The notes beneath the pieces are model-generated. The model ran no database searches and was not told the origin of the DNA. It was given only the letters and a program-made list of their open reading frames with translations. Below are positions 38,501-50,500 of a DNA stretch of 64,000 bases, piece by piece (the first letter of the stretch is position 1; every line of letters starts with the position of its first letter). Made by a program: the position numbers and the translations under genes. Source of the DNA: Emydura subglobosa (Eukaryota > Chordata > Testudines > Chelidae); assembly GCA_007922225.1 (NCBI GenBank), contig ML679941.1, positions 56,383,849 to 56,447,848 on the forward strand, in the 5' to 3' direction.

Positions 38501-41500
38501 CAGAGAGACTCAGTTTGTGATTTTTTACTTTAAGCTCCTAATTATTGAAGGCAAAAAATTTACCAGATTTTGGCTTGGTCCTTTTAAACATATAGTATGT
38601 GGAACAGTTAGAGGATCAGACCTTCTGTCACCAGGACAATGATTTTAACTTGCATTTAAACTTATCATAGTTTTATGATTTATAAAAATATTTGACCTAG
38701 TGAACTATTTCAGTGCCAATACCTGACAGAGTACTAATATTTGTTTCCCATCAAGCACGAGAATTTTGAGGAACAAATGCAGGGTATGAAGACACAGCTA
38801 ATTCAACTGAGTACTTTGCTTCGCTTGCTAGACAGTGGGTTTTGCAGTTACTTAGGTATGTGTAATAACTCAAATAATTTGTTACTTCTAGAGATATGTG
38901 CATGGACATTCTAAAGAGCCATTAAACACTTTTCCAAGATGAAGCTGTTACAATATTAATGCAGGAGTGCTTCAGTCTAATAACTTGGCCTGAGTACAAT
39001 CTCTTTGAAAGTAAAGAAACTTACTCTTGTATTTTTCTGTGCCCTAGAGTGCAGTGTCCTTAATTTATCACTGTGTATGCTGTTGTCCTAAATGAACAAT
39101 AAATGTTCAAATTAAAAATTTTTTAAAGATTTTTTTAAATTGGGTTCATGCATAGCAAAAAATAATGGAGCCATATCATGCCTTTAATATTTAAGCAGAA
39201 CTTTCCACTGATTTTATTGGACACTTCATTTTACAAAATGGTGGCAGGGTAATGGTCCTATAAGTTAAATATTTTCTTTGTTTGATATTCATAAGAAATG
39301 TGACACTCTTTCCCTAGAATCTCAAGACTCGGGATACCTTTATTTTTGCTTCCGATGGCTTCTGATCCGATTTAAAAGAGAATTTAGCTTTCAAAATATT
39401 CTTCGATTATGGGAGGTAAGAACATAGATAGATATTTAATCTAAACTTAATTACAGTTGTCTTTGGAAAGTGGCTAAATGCGGTGCCCTTCTTCAGAAAA
39501 GACACGATGATTATGGAAGATGATTGAAAGCCTAATCAAGGGCAGAGTGGTAAAACAACTGGGTAAATCTAACATGATGGGACAAACTGTAGTACAGCTT
39601 CTGTAGATAAATTGGGCCTCTCTAACCCATAAGAAGACTTTTAAAGTTAGTGTAATAGTGGTAGATCAGGTAGATATAATTTACTTGACTTTTCAAAAAG
39701 TGTTTGACAAGATGCTTCAGAAAAGACCCTTAAGAAAATTAAATAACCACAGACTAAGAGATAATGTTCTGTCAGGGTTGAAAAACTGGTTAGGCCATAA
39801 GAAACAGTCAAAATAAATGGCTGCTTCTCAGAGGAGTGAAGTCTATAATGGGATATTCCCAGGATTGGTACTAAGGATAAAGGTGTTCCATATTTTTATA
39901 AATGACCTGTAGGATGAAGTGAACAGTGAGACAAGGAAACTTGCTTTCAATGCAAAACTAAGTTAATCCAAGTGGATGGGATTATAAAATGCTGTTGAGA
40001 GATCTAATCAGTCTGGGTAATTGGACTGCATAATATAGCTAAATGTTAAGTGTGTGTATATATGCAATTTAATTTTCTGTCGTGATTGTTTTTTGCTATT
40101 CTACACCAGTGGTTCTCAACCTTTCCAAACTACTGTACCCCTTTCAGGAGTCTAATTTGTCTTGCATACCCCAAGTTTCACCTCACTTAAGAACTACTTG
40201 CTTACAAAATCAGTCATACAAATTAGGGCTATCAAACAATTTAAAAAAATTAATCATGATTAATCGCAAGATTTAAAAAAAAGTTGTGCATAATCGCAAT
40301 TTTAAACACACTGTTAAACAATAATAGAATACCATTTATTTAAATATTTTGGATGTTTTCTACATTTTCAAAGATGTTAATTTCAATTACAACACAGAAT
40401 ACAAAGTATAAAATGCTCACTTTATATTTTTATAACTTATTTGAAACAAAAGAAATAGTGTTTTTCAATTCACCTCCTACAAGTATTGTAGTGAAATCTC
40501 TTTATTGTGAAAGTGCAACCTACAAATGTAGAATGTATTTTGTTACATAACTGCACTCAAACACAAAACAATGTAAAACTTTAGAGCCTACAGGTCCACT
40601 CAGTCCTACTTCTTGTTCAGCCAATCGCAAAGACAAACAAGTTTGTTTGCATTTACGGGAGATAATACTGCCCACGTCTTATTTACAAAGTCACCTGACA
40701 GTGAGAACAGGTGTTCACATGGCACTGTTGTAGCAGGCGTTGCAAGGTATTTACGTGCCAGATACAGTAATCATTCATATGACCCTTCATGTTTTGACCA
40801 CCATTTCAGAAGATGTGCTTTCATTTTGATGATGGGTTCTGCTTGATAACAATCCAAAACAGTGTGGACTGACACTCATTCATTTTCATCATCTGAGTCA
40901 GATGCCACCAACAGAAGGTTGATTTTCTTTTTTGGTGGTTCCAGTTTTATTGTTTCTGCACTGAAGTGTTGCTCTTTTGAGAGTTCAGACAGCATGTTCC
41001 ACACCTCGTCCCTCAGATTTTGGAAGGCACTTCAGATTCTTAAACCTTGGTCAGATGCTGCAGCTATCTTTAGAAATCTCATATTGGTACCTTCTTTGCA
41101 TTTTTGTCAAATCTGCAGTTAAAGTGCTCTTAAATTGAACAAGGTATGCTGAGACTGCCATAAAACAAAATATGTGGCAGACTGTGGGTAAAACCATGGA
41201 AACAGGAAACACGATTCTCCCCCAAGGAGTTCAGTCATAAATTTAATTAACGCATTATTTTTTTAATGAGTGTCATCAGCATGGAAGCATGTCTTTTTGA
41301 ATGGTGACCAAAGCATTTATCATATCTGGCACGTAAATACTTTGCAACATTTGCTACAACAGTGCCATGCAAATGCCTGTTCTTACTTTCAGGTGACATT
41401 GTAAATAAGAAATGGGCAGCATTATCTCCCATAAATGTAAACAAACTTGATGGGCTGAACAAGAAGTAGGACTGAGTGCACTTGTAGACTCTAAAGTTTT

Positions 41501-44500
41501 ACATTGTTTTGTTTTTGAGTGCAGTTATGTAACAAAAAAATTCTACATTTATAAATTGCACTTTCACATTAAAGAGATATAGTAATTTTATGAGGTGAGT
41601 TGAAAAATACTATTTTGCTTATCTTTTTACAGTGCAAATATTTGTTGTCAAAACCAATATAAAGTGAGCACGGTATACTTTATATTCTGTGTTTTAATTT
41701 AAATATCTTTGTAGAAAAATCTAAAATATTTATAACAAATTTAAATTGGTATTCTATTATTGTTTAACAGTGTGACTAAAATTGCAATTAACGTGATTAG
41801 TTTTTTTATCAAGTTAATTTGTTTTGAATTAATCACTTGAGTTAACTGCAATTGACAGCCTGAATAAAAATACAAGTGTCACAGCACACTATTACTGAAA
41901 AATTGCTTACTTTCTCATTTTATTTTTATGAAATTTTAGTTTGTACTGACTCTGCTAATGCTTTTTATATAGCCTGTTGTAAAATTAGGCAAATATCTAG
42001 AGGAGTTGATGTACCTCCTGGAAGACCTTAGTGTACACAGGGGAGGGGTACACATACCCCTGGTTGAGAACCACTGTTCTCTACCTTTTCAACTGATGAA
42101 TAAAGACATCTAAGATATTGATGGAATCCTACTAAAATAATGTGTTGAGTCCTCCCAGTGCATCTTAAAAAATGTGTGACAAGCATTGTTTTTCAGTTGC
42201 GTTGCTAAGAGAAGTGGAGATAAAAATCACATGCTTAGTTTGCTTTTTAAAATGTTCAGAAACCCGTTTAAAATCTGATTAAGTTGTGGCATTTATACTA
42301 ACATTTCCTCCCTCTGAAGATTAGTGTCTTTCTTTTAGAAAGCTAGGGTCTGATTCACCACTGCATCACTCCAGTTTTATATCCATGAAGTTCCACTGAT
42401 ACAAATAGAATGCTGTCAAATGTACAACATAAACAGGAAAACATTCCTATTTCCTGAGTCAAACTTTTCAAGTACAATGAAAGTAGAGGTTATTTCTCTA
42501 CAATAAATACAATATTTTCAGACAGAAGTGATTTAGCAGAGTTGGCCATTCCACTGTTATGTCAATGGGCCTGGGTAAGGCTGCGAGTCTATCAGGGAGG
42601 TTACGGAAGTCATGGATTCCATGACTTTCCATGATCTCTCTGACTTGTGCAGCTGCAGTGGCTGGTGCAGCTGACCTCAGGGCCGCCTGAGCATCTGGCC
42701 TTGGGGCAAGCTGCTCGGGTGGCCCTGCAGCCAGCCACACCGGCCACTGCTAGAGCAGCCCCATGGACCACTGCTTGGGCAGTCTTGGGACCACAGTCAT
42801 TGCCCCTCGAGTACTCGCCATCGGAGAGCGGACCCTGAGGACCTCAGAGCAGCGGGCGGCCGGAGGCAGTCAGCCCCTGCTGCCAACACGGGGGCCCAGA
42901 GAGCAGCGGCACCCCAGGAGCAGCTAAGATATAGTCGGGTATTTATAGTAAAAGTCAGGGACAGATCCATGGGCTGTGCATTTTTGTGTATTGCCTGTGA
43001 CTTGTCCAGGATTTTTAATAAAAATACCCATGACTAAATCTTAGCCTTAGGTATGGGTATTTGCAATATGTGCTAAACATATGCAAGGGCCTAATTCACT
43101 GCTGTTTTACACCAGTTTTATGCTGGTGAAACTCAAATGACATAAGATTGGAATGACAGTGATGATTCGGGCACTTATGTATTAGTACTTGTTACAAATA
43201 TTCATAGCAGTGGACACAAGTAACCCCTAAGATGACTGCATCTGAAAAGTCAGAAGGCGGGGGGGGGGGAATCTTGTTCTCAATTTTTTGACTTTGTGCT
43301 TTTTGATGGCACTTGTATATGCTCAATTTAATTTTTGTTGGTTGGTTTCATTTCCTTTTGCATCTGCTAATATAACAACATTATTGTCATGCATTCCCCT
43401 GGAAGATCTCATGCGTACACTCTTTCCCTTGCTTTGTGAAAGATTTAGTATCAGAAACAACAGCAGAAAGTTTGGAATTGAAGCAGCAGCTGGCAACTTC
43501 ATGGACAGGAAAAGGATTAGCCTGAGTACATTCATTTGCTCTCTTAGCCTTATTCAATTCCCATTAAAATTGATGGATGTCAACAATATGGTAGTTGGAT
43601 CAGACCCTATAAGATTTCATCAGGGGAGCAGAAAAACTGTTACAAAAACTTCTGTAAAAGACATTTTTAAAATTCAACGTATATGGTTTAAAGGGTTTTC
43701 TATTAGAAAATCACATTTTTAAAGAAACATATACTTAAAATATTCAAGTTGACTATATATTTGTAACCATAGCTGTATTTTGATAGGATTCCACCATCTT
43801 CACTATAGGCTGATGTCCATCATTTATGTTTGGTGTACAATTTTAAATTCCTGGACGTAACATTTTCTGCTCTGTATTCATTTTACCATGCTGCTAGATC
43901 TCTGTTAATAGTAACTATACCCATTATATTAGTGATTATATTATATGTAATGATATATCTACCATGGGAGTTTATGGATATCTGCAGATGAGTGGGCAGC
44001 AATTTGTCCTCCGTGTACTGATTTGATTGCTAGCAACATCCTTGTGTGGCAGTCAGTTTATTTTATAGTGTAAGAACAGCAGAATTAAAAGAAAATTAGC
44101 ACAGAAGTGTATTCTGCATGCATTTCACTTTGATACAACTTTTTAATATTAATCAACCCTTTTACATTGTTCCTTTTAAAAGAATGAATTAGGGCTAATT
44201 ATAAAAAGGAGTATCAGATATTTGAAACAGATACTTAATCTGTGTCATGGCTAAGTGAATTGAATGTTTTAAATTAAACTTTCAAGGTTAATTGCATTGT
44301 AATTAAACGTATTACTCGATGCAAAGATCTAGATCTACACTTTATACACAACCCCAAAGGCAGTATGACCTGCAAAGGCAGAGGCAGAGACCCACAAGAT
44401 GGTGACCACTCCCTTCCCAGCCTTCCAGGGTCCCAACAACCTCCCTCCACGTAATAATTCTGAGGGTTTGCTCAAGGGCCCGAGATATTTCCCACATGTT

Positions 44501-47500
44501 CAAGTGCTGGAACCATACACAACCACCCAGCCATTTGGAGACTGTTTGACCCCATTCCATCCAACTTGGCAGACCATCACGTCAGACAAATGGGTGTTAG
44601 AGATCATTGAGAATGGCTATTCCGTCCAATTTACCTCCATTCCCCTACCTACCCTCCCTCCCCATCCTTCTTCAGGGACCCTTCTCACGAACATACACTG
44701 CGACAGGAAGTAAACCATCTCATACAGTTAGGTGCAGTAGAACCAGCACCAATACAACACAGAGGAAAGGATTTCTACTCCCGTTATTTTCTAACCCAGA
44801 AAAAAGCTGGAGGATGGAGGCTCATTCTCAACTTAAGAAAGTTCAACAAAATCGTGAAGACCCAACGATTCAAGATGGTCATGCTAGCAACGATAATTCC
44901 AACACTAGGGATCTGGATATTGGTCTTCATCCTCCAGGATTCATATTTCCACATAACAATACACCCCTCATACAGGAGGTTTCTCATGTTTGTTCTGGGA
45001 ACAGGTCATTTCCAGTACAAAGTACTTTCTTTCGGATTATCCACCACTACATGGATGCTCTCAAAAGTTCTTGTAGAGGTGGCTGCCCACCTCTGCAAAC
45101 CAGGGGTCATAATATTCTCCTATTTGGATTATTGTTCACTCAAAGCATTGAGTCGAGAAGAGGAACTAGAAGCTACCCAAAAGACAGTAGCCCTCTTCAC
45201 ACATCTAGATCTTCAAATAAACTAACAAAAATCAGCACTCACACCTGTTCAGAGACTGGAGTTCATTGGGGCCCACCTTGACTCTCCTCACTGGCCTGAC
45301 ACAGGTTTGCCATTTTAGTCAATCTAGTCTCCACAGCGCAAGCTAGCCTCCAGACATCAGCCAGGACCTGCCTCCAATTGTTAGGCTACATTTCAGCAAT
45401 GACATTTGTCGTCAAATATGCCAAACCACTCATATGATGCCTACAAGGCAGGCTCAGGACAGTATATATTCCACACAGACACAGCATAAGCAAATGGTTT
45501 CGGATGCCAACCAAAGTGTGTGTGGGGGGGGAAACAACTCTCTACATTGATGGACTCAACCAAACAACATTGGCACAGGAGTCCCCTTTGCATAGAACCT
45601 TCCATCAATGATACTCACAATGGACGCTTCTCTGCTGGATTGGGGGGCATACCTGCACAGCCACACAATCCAAGGCCACTTGTCCTCTTCGGAATCCACA
45701 CTACACATAAACCTACTGGAACTTGGGCTGTACACAATGCATGCTCACACTTACTACCCATGATCAGGAACAAGACCATAAAAGCCCTGACAAACGAGGT
45801 CACTTGTATGTTTTTATATGAACTGCCAAGAGGGGGCACAGTCACACTTCCTATGCACAGAGGCCATGCTACTTTGGAATTGGTGCATCAGCCACAACAT
45901 TGACATCTCAGCTTTCTACCTACCAGGATGCCAAAACACCATCGTAGATGCACTGAGCAGAAAATTCTCCCAGGACCACAAGTGGAACATGAACACTAGA
46001 GTACTACAGAGCATATTCAAACACTGAGGGTTCCCAACTATAAATCTCTTTGCGACAACCCAAATATCAAGTGCCCATACTTCTGCTCGAGAGCAGGTTT
46101 AGGACTGTGCTTTCTGTGATACTTTCCTCCTCAAATGGGATGCACTGCTACTGAACACTTTTCCCCCAGCTTCTCTCCTATTCAAGGTCATACACAAGAG
46201 CAGGACTGACAACTCCAGAGTCATTCTGATAACCCCCACGTGGCCCAAACAAATGTGGTTTACTTACCTCTCAAAGATGGCTTTGTGCCCGCCACGCATT
46301 CTAGCCCTTGTACCACATCCCATGTCTAAGGATGTAGGCCAGGTCCACCACCCGAACCTGGCAAGATTCCACCTGAAGTCATGGCTACTTCATGGCTCCA
46401 AGACCGTGAAATAATCTATTCAGAGGAAGTAAGGTACATTCTTTTAAACAGGAGAAGACCTACTACCTGACTACCTACCTGAATAAATGGAAGAGATTCA
46501 ATACATGGTGCCAAAATAGACAAATTATGGCAACTTCCTCCCCTTTACCCATGGTACTGGACTATAACCTGGAGTTTAAGAAATCGGTCTCTCCATGAAT
46601 TTGATCAGAGTACACTTCACGGCAGTCATGGTGTTCCACCACAAAGTATATCAGTTCTCAATCTTTTCCCACCCAACCACTAAACGCTTTCTCAAGTGTC
46701 ATAACCTTTACATCAAAATACAAGTCCCTACTCCATCATGGGACCTCAATTTGATTCTGTGATGCCTTACTGGGCCCCCTTTTGAACCATTAGTGACGTG
46801 TTGTACTCCACTTCTCGAAGGTGGCCTTTCTTGTCATTCTCACGTCTGCCCGATGAGTAGGGGAACTGAGGGCCCTCATGGCACCCCCCCATACATGACA
46901 TTTTTTCAAAATAAAGATACCCTAAGACCACATCCCAAATTCTTACCTAAAGTTGTTTCCTCATTCTATCTGAATCAGCCCATTCATCTCCCATCATTCT
47001 TCCCAAAACCTCACTGGAATAAACAAGAAACAATGTTCCACACCCTGGATGTCCAAAGAGTTGCTAGCGTTTTACATTGACAGGAGAAAGACTTTCAGAA
47101 AATCATCAAAGTTATTTCTTTCCATCACAGAACGATCTAAGGGAGGCGCCATATCGAAGAGGCTGTCTAAATGGATCTCCGGTTGCAATGATTTTTGGTA
47201 TCGTCATCAACAGCTACAACCCCTACCGGGGATTCGCAAGCGCTCCACCAGAGCACTCTCTGGCTCGATAGCCTTCTTCAACTATGAGCCCATTATGGAC
47301 TTCTGCAGGGAGGTAACCTGGGCATCAACCCATATGTTCACACAGCATTATGCCATAGAGCAGCACTCCTCATCAGATGCATTATTTGGACTTAGGTTTT
47401 ATCATCTGCCACGATTGCAAGCCCCTCCAATCTGGTCACCTAAAGTGGAGCATCTGCAGGGACACTCCTTATAGAAGAAGAGAAGGTTACTCACCCGGTG

Positions 47501-50500
47501 CAGTAACTGAGGTTCTTCAAGATGGTTGTCCCTCTAGGTGTTCCATTACTCTCCCTCCTCCTCTTTACTTCAGAGTTTTTTCATGTTAGAGACTCTGCGG
47601 TAGAGAGAGAACTTTGGGAGGTTGCACAGTTCTATGTAACCACCAGAGGCAGCCCAAGGCAGGACAGTGCATGCGCAACCCAGCAAGGCACTGCTACTAA
47701 AATCTCTGATTACAAGCACAGGGGCGCAGATTTATCTAAAGTGGAGCACCTTCAGGGACAACCGTCTCAAAGAACTTCAATTACTGCACAGGGTGAGTAA
47801 CCTCACCTTGCTAAATCTTTTGGAATGAGATAGAGCTAACAAGCTGTCTTTTCAAATTTATTAATTCATGTTGTATAATTGTATAGTGACCTTTTTATGC
47901 ATATTTTACGTTATAACTGAGTACATAATTTCAGCATTTACCAATATATTAGAATGTTCTTACATTGCATATGCATACAAAATGGAAATATTCCAACAGT
48001 TTCTTATTACCCTATATACACAATCCTTTATAATTAACATTTGTTTAATAGAAGCTAAATTTTATCGATTTAAGATGTGTAGAAAATTCTGATAAAAATG
48101 TGAAAGTAGTTCGTTCTATGTTTTGAGAGTAGTACATTTTACCTGTGAAATGCTGTGTGCAGGAGATTAGCTTATGAATCAAGAGCTTCATATACTGTAG
48201 GAAGAAAGAGTAAATGGTCAGTTTTCAGAATGGAGGGAGATAAATAGTGTTGTCTCCCAGGGACCTGTATTGGGACCAGTAATGTTCAACATATTCATAA
48301 ATGATCTGGAAAAAGGGGTAAACAGTGAGGTGGCCAAATTTGCGGACAATACAAAATTCCTCAAGATAGTTAAGTCCAAAGCATACAGTGAAGGGTTACA
48401 AAGGGATCTCATAAAACTGAATGCTGAGCAAGAAAATGGCAGATGAAATTCAGTGTTGATAAATGCAAAGTAATGCACAGTGGAAAACATAATCCCAACT
48501 ATACATACAAAATGATGGGATCTAAATTAGCTGTCACCACTCAAGAAAGAGGTCTTGGTATCACTGTTCTCTGAAAACATCTGCTGTGTGTGCAGCAGCT
48601 GTCAAAAAAGCTAACAAAATGTTAGGAACCATTAGGAAAGGGATAGATAATAAGACAGTAAATGTCATCATGCCACTGTATAAATCCATGGTACACCCAA
48701 ACCTTGGATGCTGCGTGCAGTTCTGGTCATGCCATCTCAAAAAGATATATTAGAAATGGAAGAGGTACAGAGAAAGGTAACAAAAATGATCAGGGGTGTG
48801 AAACATCTTCCGTATGCAGAGCGATTAAAAAGACTGGAACTTTTAATCTTAGAAAAGAGATTACTAAGAGGGGATATGATAGAGGTCTATAAAATCATGA
48901 ATGGTGTAGAGAAAATAAATAAGGAAGTGTTGTTTACTCCTTCACAAGAACCCAGGGTCACTCAATGAAATTAATAAGCAGCAGGTTTAAAACAAACTAA
49001 AGGAAATACTTCTTCACACAATGCACAGTCAACTTGTGGAATTTGTTGCCAGGCACTGTTGTGAAGGCCAAAACGATAATTGGACTAAAAAAATAATTAA
49101 GTAAGTTCATGGAGGCTAGGTCCATCAATGGCTATTAACCAAGATGGTCAGGGATGCAACGCCATGCTCTGGGTCTCCCCAGCCTCTTGATTACCAGAAG
49201 CTGGGTGTGGATGACAGGATATGGATCACTCGATAATTGTCCTGTTCTGTTCATTTTCTCTGAAGCACCCGGCATTGGCCACTGTCGGAAGACAGGATAC
49301 TAGGCTAAATGGATCATTGGTCTGACCAGTATGATTTGTTGAGTTAGAAATGTTCTGTCAGCATGATTTTTGGAATGACTTTTATTATTCATGAGTTGGG
49401 TTGCTATGAGTAAATTATGCCGTAATTCTAGTGAGTACCAGTAAAACCTTCATACCTCACCATATGAGCATTTATTTGGTTTAAACCACACATTTTCCAG
49501 AAAAACTTTAGAAAAAGTCTAGGAAAAATAACTACAAAAAATAATGCCAAGAAAATATTCTCATTTGTGATCTCCCAGGCTGCCTTGAAACCAGGTCTTT
49601 GAAGGAGAGGAAAATTATAGATAACTCATTTTAGAAGCCTCTAAAGCCACCTTGTGTATCAGATGGGCCTCTTATTCTGTCCTCCTCCTATGAGCTGAAG
49701 ATTGCTAGTATCCCTGTGAGGAAGATACTACTGAATCAGCTTGTACCCAGCAGTCCTGGAGTGTTGGGTAGGCATAAAGATAGGAGGAGGGTGTGCTCAG
49801 CCAGCACTGAACTTTGCAAAGGGAGTCACAGAGGTACATGAGGCTATTAACCTGTACCTTAATTCAAATAATAAATAATAGTTAAAAAAGAAATCTGTCT
49901 CAAGCTGAAATCTTCTTGCCATCAAGGCTGCTTCCTGGAACTTCAGAAAAAGTTAGAAGGAAGGAATGCAGCTGATATCTTTGAATTCCAGGGTGATCAT
50001 TGTAAAACATTACCTATTGACTGGAAAATGGATTTTTTGGTTGCCCTAGACTCTGAAATAGAGCAGTTGACTTAGACATTTAATCACATTTCTTGAGGGA
50101 AATTTTCTTTGAACGACAAATCATCTAGTTAGTGGAAAAACCTACAACACAGTCAATACAAGTGATGGGCTGCTAGTGCCAGAGATGGTGAAAACTGAGT
50201 GTTGATCCCACTCCAAATAGGAGCATGATTTGGGAATGGTCAGAAGATTGCAGAGAACTACATATAATCCTATTTTACTGAGACATGGAAGTAGTTTCCT
50301 TCAAATCTGAGAGCTCTGAAGCAATCATGAATAAATTAAATAAGGAATTATGTTTGCAAAATTCTAGGATGCCATAGGCCTCCTTTTTCTTTGAAATAAG
50401 GAAACAGGAATAAAACCTTGTATTTTCAAGTCTCTGGCACCTTCGTTCCCTCTCATTGTGAAAATGTGATGACTTTGGGTATGTCTACACTGTGCACTCC

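Larger units (their letters stand above)
40107..42076. mobile_element. hAT-type MITE, interrupted by a foldback hAT
   Basis: The ends CAGTGGTTCTCAACC and GGTTGAGAACCACTG are perfect inverted repeats. The interior (40107-40223 plus 41864-42076) matches the MITE at 7701-8152 in the other orientation. Flanking octamers TTCTACAC and TTCTCTAC agree at 6 of 8 positions. About 1.64 kb in the middle is a second element. Confidence 0.85.
44331..47812 (+). mobile_element. DIRS-type retrotransposon, copy 3 (5'-truncated)
   Basis: The copy begins at the gag/reverse-transcriptase boundary and runs through RNase H, tyrosine recombinase, the internal complementary region (about 47440-47555) and the terminal repeat (about 47730-47812, ending CAGGGTGAGTAACC). 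Leader and gag are missing. It is closer in sequence to copies 1 and 2 than to copy 4, by eye. Confidence 0.82.

Noticed and set aside
42647..42838. A GC-rich stretch as a CpG-island promoter
   Set aside because: It lies inside a hAT MITE with inverted ends and near-matching flanking octamers, and no first exon follows.
43288..43722. A 144-codon + strand open frame
   Set aside because: It resembles no known protein, has no conserved neighbour or exon context, and lies in intron sequence of a large gene. A chance frame is the simplest reading.
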